From positions 45,162 to 109,161 of the forward strand of contig JAAXKN010000003.1 in the NCBI GenBank assembly GCA_025612375.1: 64,000 nt of DNA, written 5' to 3'. The translations under genes and the position numbers were made by a program. The stretch is from Ignavibacteria bacterium. GTDB taxonomy: Bacteria; Bacteroidota; Ignavibacteria; Ignavibacteriales; SURF-24. The notes under the pieces are model-generated. The model was given only the letters and a program-made list of their open reading frames with translations, did not search any database and was not told the DNA's origin. Below are positions 8,144 through 17,398 of the stretch, piece by piece. The stretch's first letter is position 1, and each line of letters starts with the position of its first letter.

Positions 8144-9937
8144 TTAATCTTCAATTTGTAAAACTGCCAGGAACGCTTCCTGAGGTATTTCAACGTTACC
8201 CACCTGCTTCATGCGTTTTTTACCTTCCTTCTGTTTTTCAAGCAGTTTTCTTTTACGAGTAATATCGCCGCCATAGCATTTGGCAAGAACGTTTTTCCTT
8301 AAAGCCTTAACCGTGGAGCGTGATATGACCTTGTTACCTATGGCAGACTGGATTGCGATTTCAAACATCTGTCTTGGTATCAGGTCCTTCAGCTTATCGC
8401 AGACTTTCCTTCCCCATTCAAAAGAGCGGCTTCTGTGGACGATGATTGACAGGGCATCGACCTGTTCGCCGTTAAGGAGAATATCGAGTTTAACGAGATC
8501 ACTCTCACGGTATCCTATAAATTCATAATCAAAAGACGCATAGCCGCGCGAAAAAGATTTCAGCTTGTCATAAAAATCAAAAATGATTTCAGACAGAGGG
8601 AACTCATACTGAAGATCGGCGCGTGTAGGATCTATGTATGATGTATTCTTATAGACGCCGCGCTTATCCGTAGCAAGCTTCATCAGGTTTCCGACGTACT
8701 CGCTGGGGCAAACAATCTGTGCCTTGACGTACGGCTCCTCGATGAGCTCTATGTCCCCCATATCAGGCATATCGGCAGGGTTATCTACTATTATTCTCTC
8801 CCCGCTTTTCTTATAGACATAGTACTCAACGTTTGGAAGGGTTGTAATAATGGACTGGTTAAACTCCCTTTCAAGCCTTTCCTGCACGATTTCCATGTGC
8901 AGCATGCCCAGAAACCCGCATCTGAAGCCGAAGCCCAGGGCTGCCGAAGTCTCGGGAGTAAAGACGAGCGCCGAATCATTGAGGCGGAATTTTTCCAAAG
9001 CATCCCTGAGGTCCTCATACTCTTCAGTATTTGTAGGATAGAGGCCCGAGTAGACCATAGGTTTAACTTCCTTATAGCCCGGCAGCGGGTGCTCAGCGCC
9101 GTTTTTAGCAAGAGTAAGTGTATCGCCCACTTTGGTATCGTGCACATCCTTAACGCCCGAGATAAGGTATCCCACATTACCTGCTGTAAGCTCCTTGGTT
9201 TTAATCTTGCGGAGCCCCAGGACGCCTATTTCCTCGGCAAGGAAAATCTTATCGTTGGCAAAGAACCTGATCTGGTCTTTTTCGTGGAGCGTGCCGTTAA
9301 AAATTCTTACATAAGCGATAGCCCCGCGGTAAGCGTCAAAAACCGAGTCGAAGATGAGTGCCTGAAGCGGGGCCTCAGGGTCACCTTTAGGCGCAGGTAC
9401 TTTCCTGACTATGTCTTCAAGAATGTCATCGATGCCTGTTCTGGTCTTTGCGCTTGCAAGGAGGATCGAGTTTTCATCGCAGCCTATAAGATCCACTATC
9501 TGACCCTTGACAGTGTCCACCATGGCACTGGGAAGGTCAATTTTATTGATTACAGGTATTATCTCCAGTCCGGCCTCAATAGCCAGATAAAGGTTGCTAA
9601 TGGTCTGTGCCTCAACGCCCTGTGCGGCGTCAACTACAAGGATTGCGCCTTCGCAGGCCGCAAGAGAGCGCGATACCTCATAGGAAAAATCCACGTGTCC
9701 CGGAGTATCGATTAAGTTTAAGGTATATTCAATGCCGTCTTTTGCGTGATATTTCATCTGGATTGCGTGGGATTTAATTGTAATTCCCCTTTCCCTTTCC
9801 AGGTCCATATCATCCAAGAGCTGTGCTTTAAGCTCGCGTTCGGAAACCGCTCCTGTTCTTTCCAGAAGACAATCAGCTATAGTTGACTTGCCGTGATCAA
9901 TGTGCGCTATTATACAAAAATTGCGAATTTGTTCCAT
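8144..9937 (-). CDS. lepA: Elongation factor 4 (LepA) GTPase
   Basis: Ribosome-associated translational GTPase that binds stalled or mispositioned ribosomes and can back-translocate tRNAs. The 597-residue length is canonical. G motifs are AHIDHGKST (11-19), DTPGH (77-81) and NKID (131-134), followed by the EF-G-like domains II, III and V and the LepA-specific C-terminal domain ending in a basic [16 protein letters not shown] stretch. It is the first gene of a lepA-lepB-lepB operon on the minus strand. A palindrome 59 bases upstream of its start may be a regulatory site. Confidence 0.98.
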   Translation of the reverse strand: MEQIRNFCIIAHIDHGKSTIADCLLERTGAVSERELKAQLLDDMDLERERGITIKSHAIQMKYHAKDGIEYTLNLIDTPGHVDFSYEVSRSLAACEGAILVVDAAQGVEAQTISNLYLAIEAGLEIIPVINKIDLPSAMVDTVKGQIVDLIGCDENSILLASAKTRTGIDDILEDIVRKVPAPKGDPEAPLQALIFDSVFDAYRGAIAYVRIFNGTLHEKDQIRFFANDKIFLAEEIGVLGLRKIKTKELTAGNVGYLISGVKDVHDTKVGDTLTLAKNGAEHPLPGYKEVKPMVYSGLYPTNTEEYEDLRDALEKFRLNDSALVFTPETSAALGFGFRCGFLGMLHMEIVQERLEREFNQSIITTLPNVEYYVYKKSGERIIVDNPADMPDMGDIELIEEPYVKAQIVCPSEYVGNLMKLATDKRGVYKNTSYIDPTRADLQYEFPLSEIIFDFYDKLKSFSRGYASFDYEFIGYRESDLVKLDILLNGEQVDALSIIVHRSRSFEWGRKVCDKLKDLIPRQMFEIAIQSAIGNKVISRSTVKALRKNVLAKCYGGDITRKRKLLEKQKEGKKRMKQVGNVEIPQEAFLAVLQIED

Positions 9938-10271
9938 TTTTACTCAAAATTTTAGAATAGTAATATATCAATACATGGCTGCAAATTCAACGAATAACTT
10001 TTGCTCAAAAGTTCACCTGGACGGGCATTTGTCAGCTTAGCTGGTTTTACTCTTTCTTTCCCGTTTATACAACTCCAACTCTGAAAAAGTTCTGAGATAA
10101 AAGCGCCTTTTTTGCAGCCATTATTCAGCTTAAGGATAATTAATATTTAATTCAATTTAAGTTTAAAACAAAATATTTAGTAAATTTAGGATATGATTTT
10201 ATCTGTAAAAAGCATTAAATGCCATCAGAAAAACAGAATAATTTTACAAATGATAAATTCGGAAACAAGAA
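9938..10271. other. Divergent intergenic region between lepA and the phosphoesterase gene
   Basis: This 334-bp spacer must hold the promoters for the leftward lepA operon and the rightward phosphoesterase gene. It becomes very AT-rich from 10130 onward, as expected for promoters. I cannot place -10/-35 elements with confidence. The one clear structural element is the perfect 8-bp palindrome described separately at 9996-10013. Confidence 0.6.
9996..10013. promoter_or_regulatory. Perfect palindrome upstream of lepA (possible operator)
   Basis: Arms AACTTTTG and CAAAAGTT are separated by CT, giving an 18-bp dyad 59 bases before the lepA start codon. The size and symmetry fit a homodimeric regulator site, but no family-specific consensus is recognised. 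Confidence 0.35.
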
Positions 10272-12128
10272 ATGAAAAGATTTAAGCTGACTATACTCTT
10301 AACCCTCCTTTTAAGCGTACTTAGCTTTGCGCAGCCGTTCAAGTTCGGCTGGATAACGGACGTTCACATAGGAAGCCCCAAGGCAGAGGAATACTTAAAG
10401 CAGGTAGTGGATGATATAAACAAGAGGAGCGACATACAGTTTGTTATAGCCTCGGGTGACATTGCTGAAAAAGGGCAATCGGCCGAACTGGAACAGGCCA
10501 AAGGGATACTGGATGGGCTGAAGGTAAAATATTACGTCATACCCGGGAACCACGACACCAAGTGGAGCGACAACGGGCTTACCAAATTTACTGAACTCTG
10601 GGGAAGCAGCAGGTTCAGCTTTGACTTTAACGGCATCAGGTTCATAGGCATGAACAGCGGCATTCCATGGCGCGGAGGCGGCGGACATTTTGCAGTTGAA
10701 GACCTGAAGTGGCTTGATAGTGAGCTTCAGAAGCTGGATAAGAAGCAGGAAATTATTTTCTGTGCCCATCACCCGTTAAATGAAGAGGTGGACAACTGGT
10801 TTGAAGTTACGAACCGCCTGAGGAACTACAACATTAAGCTTGTAATGCTGGGGCACGGCCACGTAAACAAGGTATTTGATTTTAACGGCATACCGGCTGT
10901 AATGGGCCGTTCGACGCTTGAGGACAAAAAGAAAACCTGGGGATATACTGAGGTTGAAAACGCCCAGGATTCGCTTTTGTGCTTTGAGATCAACCGCGAC
11001 TCTGTTCCTCACCTGTGGGCTTCCGTAAGCAAGAAAACGGAGCTTAACGTTCCGCAAGTGGATTCCGCGCAGTTTGTAAATTATAATGCCGAGGTTAAAT
11101 GGCAGAAGGATCTTAATACTACTATGGTAAGCCCCCTGGTAGCCTGGAAAAACAAAATATACGCTGCCGCAACCAACGGCGTGGTATCATGTTTTTCTGC
11201 AAACGGGGATTTATTATGGGAGATAAAGACCGGGGGAACAATTTACAGCCGTCCTGCTGTTGCAGATAATGTGCTTGCAGTAGGAACAATGCAGGGTGAC
11301 CTGATTACAATTGATGCGGAAAAAGGGACGGTGCTGCAGACTATAGGGATTGGGGAGCCGGTAACGAGCCAGATAATTGCAATAGGCTATAATGGCGACA
11401 AGCGCCTGATGAGCGGTGCAAAACCGGATACTGTTTTTATTGTAGGAACAAGCAAAGGGAGGCTTTTAAGCTACGAGGTAAATACACTCGATCAGATCTG
11501 GGAGAACACGAGTGCGCAGGGAATGGTTGAAACCCGGCCGATGTATTATGAAAACAGGCTTGTCTACGGTAGCTGGGACAGTTACCTCTACTGCATTGAT
11601 GCCCGCTCGGGTGTATTGCTGTGGAAGTGGACGGGAAATAAGAATTTTTACTACTCCCCTGCCGCGTGCGCACCCGTTACAGACGGGAAGAATGTCTATA
11701 CGGCAACTCCCGATAAATTTGTCTCGGCCGTGGACCTGCTCCTTGGGAAAAAAGTCTGGAGGAGCGATGCTTTTCCGGCCTGGGAATCGATTGGAATAAG
11801 CGCAAACAAGCAGACGCTTTTTATAAAGGGGATGACAGACAAGTTTTACTTTGTAGGCGCAGCCAAAGGTAAGCTTCAGAAAGAAGTTGATTTGAAGTTC
11901 GGTCTGGACACAACTCCCATTACCCCGATTGAAAGTGAGGGCAGTGTAATTTTCGGCTGCAAGAACGGTATTATTTACCAGATAGATAAAAGTTTTAATT
12001 ACAAGCCGCTCATATTTACAGGGACCTCCAGGACGCATACGGTAATGCCGCTTGGCCAGGGCATGTTTGCGGCGTCAAATATGGACGGAAAGATTTTTGT
12101 TTTCAGCATTAAAGAAGGACAGCAGTGA
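10272..12128 (+). CDS. Secreted calcineurin-like phosphoesterase fused to a PQQ-like beta-propeller
   Basis: A 618-residue protein. A signal peptide ends near residue 20 (SFA-QP). The N-terminal metallophosphoesterase domain carries the full dinuclear metal motif set: Asp30 and His32 (TDVHIG), Asp63 (SGDIAE), Asn93/His94 (PGNHD), His166/His167 (AHHP) and GHGH (194-197). From about residue 280 to the end, repeated blocks with Gly-Leu/Val-aliphatic-Trp patterns (ENKIYAAATNG, GDLLWEIKTGG, LLWKWTG, KKVWRSD) form a PQQ-enzyme-type eight-bladed propeller. It probably hydrolyses a phosphoester in the periplasm or outside the cell, with the propeller giving binding. Its stop overlaps the start of the HAD phosphatase gene (GTGA), so the two are translationally coupled. 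The substrate is unknown. Confidence 0.86.
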   Translation: MKRFKLTILLTLLLSVLSFAQPFKFGWITDVHIGSPKAEEYLKQVVDDINKRSDIQFVIASGDIAEKGQSAELEQAKGILDGLKVKYYVIPGNHDTKWSDNGLTKFTELWGSSRFSFDFNGIRFIGMNSGIPWRGGGGHFAVEDLKWLDSELQKLDKKQEIIFCAHHPLNEEVDNWFEVTNRLRNYNIKLVMLGHGHVNKVFDFNGIPAVMGRSTLEDKKKTWGYTEVENAQDSLLCFEINRDSVPHLWASVSKKTELNVPQVDSAQFVNYNAEVKWQKDLNTTMVSPLVAWKNKIYAAATNGVVSCFSANGDLLWEIKTGGTIYSRPAVADNVLAVGTMQGDLITIDAEKGTVLQTIGIGEPVTSQIIAIGYNGDKRLMSGAKPDTVFIVGTSKGRLLSYEVNTLDQIWENTSAQGMVETRPMYYENRLVYGSWDSYLYCIDARSGVLLWKWTGNKNFYYSPAACAPVTDGKNVYTATPDKFVSAVDLLLGKKVWRSDAFPAWESIGISANKQTLFIKGMTDKFYFVGAAKGKLQKEVDLKFGLDTTPITPIESEGSVIFGCKNGIIYQIDKSFNYKPLIFTGTSRTHTVMPLGQGMFAASNMDGKIFVFSIKEGQQ

Positions 12129-12775
12129 AGAATTTTGATGGAATTTTGTTCGATATAGACGGTACACTTACTTCAACAAACGAGTTAATATTTGCTTCAT
12201 TTAATCACGTTGCAAAAAAGTATTTAAATAAGACATACACGCCGGAGGAGCTGATTGCACTTTTCGGCCCCCCGGAAGATGAGATCTTAAAGGATCTCAC
12301 GGGTGAAAAGTACAACGAAGCTCATTATGATTATTTTGATTTTTACGATAAGAAGCACGCTGAGCTGGCGGATACATATCCGGGCATAAAAGATATTCTT
12401 GAAGATATAAAAAAGACAAAAATGCCTCTCGGGATCTTTACAGGCAAAGGGAGAAAAGCTTCAACAATAACGCTTAAGGCACTTGAGTTATACGACTATT
12501 TTGACATGATAGTTACAGGCGACGACGTGAAGAAGCACAAGCCTAATCCCGAGGGCGTACTGAATTTTGTGGAAAAGTACAAGCTGGATAAGTCGAGGGT
12601 GCTTCTTATAGGCGACGCCCCGGCAGACATCAAAGCCGCGCGCGGAGCCGGAGTAAAGATTGCCTCAGTGGTCTGGGACAGCTATGCAAAGGCCATAGTA
12701 ATGGAATCAAAAAGCGACTATGTATTCCACACGGTTGAGGAGCTGCATAAGTTTATAAGGAAGAATATTCAGTAG
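12125..12775 (+). CDS. HAD-superfamily hydrolase (phosphoglycolate phosphatase-like)
   Basis: Class IA haloacid dehalogenase phosphatase of 216 residues. Motif I is FDIDGTLT (nucleophile Asp9, acid/base Asp11), motif II lies in IFTGKG, motif III is the KHKPNPE lysine region, and motif IV is LLIGDAPADIKAA. The pattern is that of Gph/PpaX-type phosphatases that remove phosphate from phosphoglycolate, sugar phosphates or pyrophosphate. It starts with GTG four bases inside the preceding phosphoesterase gene, preceded by GAAGGA, and therefore belongs to the same transcript. Its 3' end overlaps that of the convergent endonuclease V gene by 7 bases, with no terminator between them. Confidence 0.88.
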   Translation: MKNFDGILFDIDGTLTSTNELIFASFNHVAKKYLNKTYTPEELIALFGPPEDEILKDLTGEKYNEAHYDYFDFYDKKHAELADTYPGIKDILEDIKKTKMPLGIFTGKGRKASTITLKALELYDYFDMIVTGDDVKKHKPNPEGVLNFVEKYKLDKSRVLLIGDAPADIKAARGAGVKIASVVWDSYAKAIVMESKSDYVFHTVEELHKFIRKNIQ

Positions 12776-13278
12776 GCTATGCCTTCACGGCTGAGCTGGT
12801 CCGCTCTTTTAAGCAGTGCTGGGATGCGGTTTCTTCCGTGCATGTGTGATATGTAAGTCTTGGCTTCCTGGAGGCTAATTCCGGCAGAGGTAACATAAAG
12901 CGGGCGGAGGCTTTTGCCGCGCAAGAGTTTAATGGTCTCAGGCGTATCCTTAAAGGGCGACTTTGCAACGCCGATTACCGGTATCTTTTTATTCAGAGCT
13001 ATATAGAGGCGGCCTCCAAGGCCGTCTTTTTTTTCACTTCCAAGCCAGACGTAGCCGTCGATAACAATAGCCTCGGGCATTTCATTTAACTTTTTCAGGA
13101 GCTCCAAAATTACTGGAAGCTCCCTTAAGTAGAAGCTGCCGGGGATGTAGCTATTGATCCCCTTCAGGCTCGTTGTAACTTCATAAGAGGGCTTTTCGTC
13201 CGTCCAGTTATGGGAGGAGGCAACGCCTGCAGCAAAGGCCTCGTCCTGATTATAGCTGACGTCCACTGCCAGTATCAT
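12769..13278 (-). CDS. nfi: Endonuclease V family protein, short divergent form
   Basis: Endonuclease V cuts DNA or RNA one nucleotide 3' of deoxyinosine/inosine. The 169 residues contain the core metal ligands in order: Asp6 (AVDVSY), Glu53 in YIPGSFYLRE, and Asp74 (IVIDG), then PVIGVAKSPF. It is about 50 residues shorter than the E. coli enzyme, and the usual VDGHG-xxHPR segment is replaced by IDGYVWLGSEKKDG, so the conserved His is missing. The catalytic carboxylates remain, so it may still be active with altered substrate preference. The gene reads toward, and overlaps, the HAD gene. Confidence 0.83.
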   Translation of the reverse strand: MILAVDVSYNQDEAFAAGVASSHNWTDEKPSYEVTTSLKGINSYIPGSFYLRELPVILELLKKLNEMPEAIVIDGYVWLGSEKKDGLGGRLYIALNKKIPVIGVAKSPFKDTPETIKLLRGKSLRPLYVTSAGISLQEAKTYISHMHGRNRIPALLKRADQLSREGIAY

Positions 13279-13282
13279 TTCT

Positions 13283-13356
13283 CACCTGATGATTTTAAGA
13301 GTAAACACTTCAGAACATTTTAAGGAAAAACTTCAAGAAAAAACAGACATCAGGTG
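13283..13356. repeat. Spaced inverted repeat upstream of the endonuclease V gene
   Basis: Perfect 9-bp arms CACCTGATG and CATCAGGTG are separated by 56 bases and begin five bases upstream of the endonuclease V start. In RNA they would close a leader stem covering the start region; as DNA they could be a dyad for a regulator. Confidence 0.35.
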
Positions 13357-13540
13357 CAATAATCCCCTTTTTCATGAACTTGTTTTTTTTGTCTGATTTT
13401 TTACATTTAGAGCAATCACATTCCAGCACAGATACAATGTTTTTATTTATAATAAAAGCTGTTCTTTAACGGCACAAGGCAGCCGGCCAGTCTTATTACA
13501 TATCGGGCTTTTTTAACTCTCAAAACAAAGGGGGTAATAT

Positions 13541-16500
13541 ATGAAGCTATCAGGTATGTCAAATCAGCATTTACTTTTCAGCGCAGTCAAACCTTTACTT
13601 CTCACAATTAGGAAGTCAGCATTTACAATACTGCTGCTGTTTCTGATTGCCGGAGAGATTCTGCCGCAGAGAAGAATGGAGGATAAAAAGGCATTGCTCA
13701 AAAGAGCGGCAATGAACCTGCCTGAAGTAAAATCCTCCCCGCAGGACGGCGCTCCGGGGTACTGTGCACCGGGAAGCCACAGCACTACTTATGAGTCCAT
13801 TAACAGCGTAAAAGTAAAAGAAACATTCACCGGTATTGAAATCACCGTTGTAGTGAACATAACAAACCCTTACGGATGTGTAGCCAATAACCCCTGCCAG
13901 AGTTACGATGCGAGTCCTGAGAATATTAACGTATGGATCGACTGGGACGGAGACAAGACATGGGGCAACAGACCGGACGAATACGTAATACATGAAGGAA
14001 TGAAGGGCTATGCCATCGGCTTTGACAGCCACTTAATGACGTTAATAAAGGATGTAAAAGTACCGGCTGACGCCAAAAGACCAGCCTGGATGAGAGTAAA
14101 CCTCGGCTGGGGCTACGATCCTACGGACCCATGCCAGGCAGACTGGACGTATGGAGACGTTAAAGACTACCCCATACTCTGTGGCTTAAATATCACAGAA
14201 ATCAGTGCCATAGGAAACATTGAGTTAAAGGATGTTCCCAAGCCCCTGCTCAGCCAAAAATTCGATAAAGACGGGAAATTGACAGATCCACCCGTTGTCA
14301 ATAAACCGCTTGCAGCCGCGGCCAGAAAGAGTGAAATCAAGTTAAACGTAAAACTCCAGTCGTTTCCCGATGATAAACTTGGTGCGAATTCCAGAACAGT
14401 GTGCAATTATAAGATAACCTCCCAATGGAAAACTTACGTTGAGGATGTATCTGAGTTTAAGGGAAAGGAAGGAAAGCTGGCCATAAAGCTGCCGGGCAGA
14501 ATTGGTAAGTACAACCTGGAACTTAATTTTAAGTTCTATGGAGACAACCAAAACCAGGTTGGCAGTGACATTTATATACTGGACCTATGGGTAAGCTACG
14601 ATGACCCAAAGCTTAGCGGAATAAAAAAGGTGTGGATGGATAAAGCAATAGAATTTACTGAAGGTACTATGCTGAGTCCGGACGCCGAAGAAAAGCTTGC
14701 TCAGGAGATGATGCATGGCATTTATAACAAAGGAGGAATGAGGTGGTCATATGGCAATGCTCCCATTCCATGGTTCAGGTGGTATGAAATAGTAGAAGGC
14801 AAGACAGAGGAAGCAGACTGCAAGGCAACTTCTAATGTATGGATGAACCTGTTAAAAACTCTTGGGGTAGGCGGTACTTCCACAGTGCATCATCAGGGAA
14901 AAATTTATGGCAAAGGCTTTTTATCCAAAACAAATCTGGTAGCATACGGAGGGACAAAAAGCGCACGAGGTAACGCTTTCCGGAGTGCTGAAATAAATTC
15001 TGAAAGGTGGCTCTTCGATTCACATACTTTCGGGCAGAAAGGAACAGTGTATTATGATCCGGTCTTTGATAAGTCTTTCAAAGACTTTTACTTCCATGTG
15101 GCCTGGGATATCAGGACAGAGTTTCCAGGGGGTTATGAGACAGGCGATCCTCCTCCCGATCAGGGGCCCCGCGTTCTGGCTACAGGAGAGTCGTTTGAGC
15201 TAGAGGACGGGCGTTGGAAAAAATATACATATGAATTTATTTTCACTCCCAAAATTCACCCTCTGATTCAGTCCCCCTTAACCGACGGCGCCAGATTTAC
15301 AGGTGTATTTTCAGAAAAAGCCGTCAATACTGACGGAGATGCATATACTGATCAGCTCGGTGCCGAGGTTGAAATTGAGATTACAAAATCAGGGAAATAT
15401 ATGGTTTCGGGGCTTCTCAGGCAGAACGATATTGTTTTAGCTACACAACCCTATACCGAGGCTCCGGGGAGCTGGTATGAAGTTATCGGACCCGCACCGG
15501 GCAAACTGACCGTTCATCCAACTTTCAGCGGTGAAAGCATATTCCAGAAGAAATTAAACGGGACATATACTTTCGACCTTTATATACTGGACACGACCGG
15601 GACAATTGTTGATTCAGCGGAGTTCAAAACCGGGCAGCACCAGTATACTGAATTCGGTGAGATCCCCCTGCGCGTCAGTCAGATATCAGAATCCCCCGAA
15701 GATACCACCGGGGACGGATTATATGATGTTATATCCGTAAAGTTGGATATTCAGTCGAGCCTTGCAGGCAGCTATTTGATACAAAGCACGCTGCTGAAAG
15801 ACAGCATAAGTATAACTTCGGCTTCAATGCCTTTTCAGCTTATAGCCGGAGACAACCAGATAATCCATAAAGCAGGAGCAAGAGCTCTCTCAGCAGCAGG
15901 CCAAGACGGGCCATACACAATTTCCGTCCAGTTATGCAGCGCAGATGGGGCACAGCTTACAGCAGATCAGATACAGACTGCCGCATACAAGGCTTCTCAG
16001 TTTGCGCCTCCTGAAGCCGTGATTATTACGGGAACAAATGAATATACGAAGGACGACGACAATGACGGCCTCATAGATACTCTACAGGCCGAACTGCAGC
16101 TGACATCCCTTAAGGACAGCAGATATATTATTACGGCTTACCTCACGAGTCAGAAAGATTCCTTAATTACCGTTTCTTCTTCCGAGGTCTCTGCCATTAA
16201 AGGATATAGCCTGGTGAGGCTAAACTTTGCCGGCACAGCTATAGCAAAGAGCAAAACAGACGGGCCGTACAAAATAGGCTACGCGGTAATTCTGGACACA
16301 GTACTGAACCTTGTTTCATCAGGATTTAATCTCTACAATACCCAGGCTTACACCATAAATCAGTTTGAGCAGCCAAGGGGTAAGATCATTCAGTCCACCG
16401 GCAGCTATACCGAAAAGCTTATTGATACGGATAATAACGGGCTTACTGATTCACTTGAAATAGATGTCGAAGTAATTCCGCTTGATTCGGGCTATGTTGT

Positions 16501-17338
16501 TGCAATGGGTCAGCTAATGAACTCCGAGGGAGAAAGTGTCTGCCGGGCCTCAGGAAGAGATTTTCTTCCGGCAAACGAGAAAGGAAATGTCAGACTTAAA
16601 TTCAGCGGGCGCATGTTATACGGTAACCTCTCCGACGGTCCTTATGACCTGAAGAACCTTCTGATTTACCATCTCGGCATACCTGAAGAATCAATAAGCA
16701 TCGAGAATGCTTTTAAGACGTCGGATTATAAATATCTGAGCTTTGAAAAAGCCTCTGTAGTAACTGGGCATATAACAGATGTTAATAATAAACCTGTCAA
16801 GGGCGTCCTGCTTTCACTGGGCGACAGCACATATGACTATTCAGAACCGACCGGGAAATATCACCTCGTATCTATGCAGGAAGGTCAATTCCTCCTGAAG
16901 ATCTATGGTCCCGATACCACAGGCCTCATCTGGAACATATATCTGGGAGACAAGCTTTTTACGGGAGACTCCTTAATTGTAAATGTGTCAGCAGATACAG
17001 TACTCAATGTTAATTTTAAGGCTCCCGTTGTACTCTCAGACGCTAAGAGCAGCATACGGGGTTTAACTGCGCTTCCCTATTATGAGCTCATGCAGAACTA
17101 TCCGAACCCCTTTAACCCGTCGACAACAATAAGGTACAATATACCGAAGGCCGGAGTGGTAAGGCTGGAAATCTTTGATATGCTCGGGAAGAAAATTGCA
17201 ACGCTTGTTGATGAATACCAGGCAGCCGGCATGCATGAAAGGATGCTTCAGGCAGACAAGCTTGCAAGCGGGATTTACTATTATCAGATCCGTTCGGGGA
17301 GCTATATGGCAGCAAAAAAAATGATCCTGGTTAAGTAG
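13541..17338 (+). CDS. Large secreted protein: GEVED-like, transglutaminase-like, four Ca-loop repeats, T9SS sorting domain
   Basis: A 1265-residue exported protein with a signal peptide around residues 24-42. A GEVED-like region (about 75-215) carries INVWIDWDGD and ends in GDVKDYPILCG. A likely transglutaminase-like core follows (about 365-525), with candidate Cys427 (EADCKATS), His495 (FDSHTFG) and Asp506 (YYDPVFD). Four repeats of roughly 115 residues come next, at about 590-705, 715-820, 830-940 and 950-1060. Each opens with an acidic calcium-type loop (NTDGDAYTD, DTTGDGLYD, DDDNDGLID, DTDNNGLTD) and closes near a Gly-Pro/Thr-Tyr motif. Then come a carboxypeptidase regulatory-like domain (about 1073-1160) and a C-terminal T9SS sorting domain (MQNYPNPFNPSTTIRY, GIYYYQI, KKMILVK). 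GGGGG precedes the ATG by six bases. The function of the whole is unknown; a surface cysteine-protease or crosslinking role is inference. Confidence 0.85.
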   Translation: MKLSGMSNQHLLFSAVKPLLLTIRKSAFTILLLFLIAGEILPQRRMEDKKALLKRAAMNLPEVKSSPQDGAPGYCAPGSHSTTYESINSVKVKETFTGIEITVVVNITNPYGCVANNPCQSYDASPENINVWIDWDGDKTWGNRPDEYVIHEGMKGYAIGFDSHLMTLIKDVKVPADAKRPAWMRVNLGWGYDPTDPCQADWTYGDVKDYPILCGLNITEISAIGNIELKDVPKPLLSQKFDKDGKLTDPPVVNKPLAAAARKSEIKLNVKLQSFPDDKLGANSRTVCNYKITSQWKTYVEDVSEFKGKEGKLAIKLPGRIGKYNLELNFKFYGDNQNQVGSDIYILDLWVSYDDPKLSGIKKVWMDKAIEFTEGTMLSPDAEEKLAQEMMHGIYNKGGMRWSYGNAPIPWFRWYEIVEGKTEEADCKATSNVWMNLLKTLGVGGTSTVHHQGKIYGKGFLSKTNLVAYGGTKSARGNAFRSAEINSERWLFDSHTFGQKGTVYYDPVFDKSFKDFYFHVAWDIRTEFPGGYETGDPPPDQGPRVLATGESFELEDGRWKKYTYEFIFTPKIHPLIQSPLTDGARFTGVFSEKAVNTDGDAYTDQLGAEVEIEITKSGKYMVSGLLRQNDIVLATQPYTEAPGSWYEVIGPAPGKLTVHPTFSGESIFQKKLNGTYTFDLYILDTTGTIVDSAEFKTGQHQYTEFGEIPLRVSQISESPEDTTGDGLYDVISVKLDIQSSLAGSYLIQSTLLKDSISITSASMPFQLIAGDNQIIHKAGARALSAAGQDGPYTISVQLCSADGAQLTADQIQTAAYKASQFAPPEAVIITGTNEYTKDDDNDGLIDTLQAELQLTSLKDSRYIITAYLTSQKDSLITVSSSEVSAIKGYSLVRLNFAGTAIAKSKTDGPYKIGYAVILDTVLNLVSSGFNLYNTQAYTINQFEQPRGKIIQSTGSYTEKLIDTDNNGLTDSLEIDVEVIPLDSGYVVAMGQLMNSEGESVCRASGRDFLPANEKGNVRLKFSGRMLYGNLSDGPYDLKNLLIYHLGIPEESISIENAFKTSDYKYLSFEKASVVTGHITDVNNKPVKGVLLSLGDSTYDYSEPTGKYHLVSMQEGQFLLKIYGPDTTGLIWNIYLGDKLFTGDSLIVNVSADTVLNVNFKAPVVLSDAKSSIRGLTALPYYELMQNYPNPFNPSTTIRYNIPKAGVVRLEIFDMLGKKIATLVDEYQAAGMHERMLQADKLASGIYYYQIRSGSYMAAKKMILVK

Positions 17339-17360
17339 CTTAAGTGAAGTATAAAAAGCA

Positions 17361-17389
17361 AAAAGGCGCCTTTCAGGGGCGCCTTTTTT
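17361..17389. terminator. Bidirectional intrinsic terminator between the 1265-aa gene and tmRNA
   Basis: Symmetric stem AAAAGGCGCC/GGCGCCTTTT with a 7-nt loop, followed by a T-tract on both strands. It can end the rightward gene that stops at 17338 and the leftward tmRNA whose 3' end lies near 17399. Confidence 0.9.
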
Positions 17390-17398
17390 AATCAGCAT

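Noticed and set aside
8897..9715. Long plus-strand ORF (272 residues) opposite lepA
   Set aside because: It is entirely antisense to a clearly conserved lepA frame, has no ribosome site or known motif, and its composition follows from the lepA codons.
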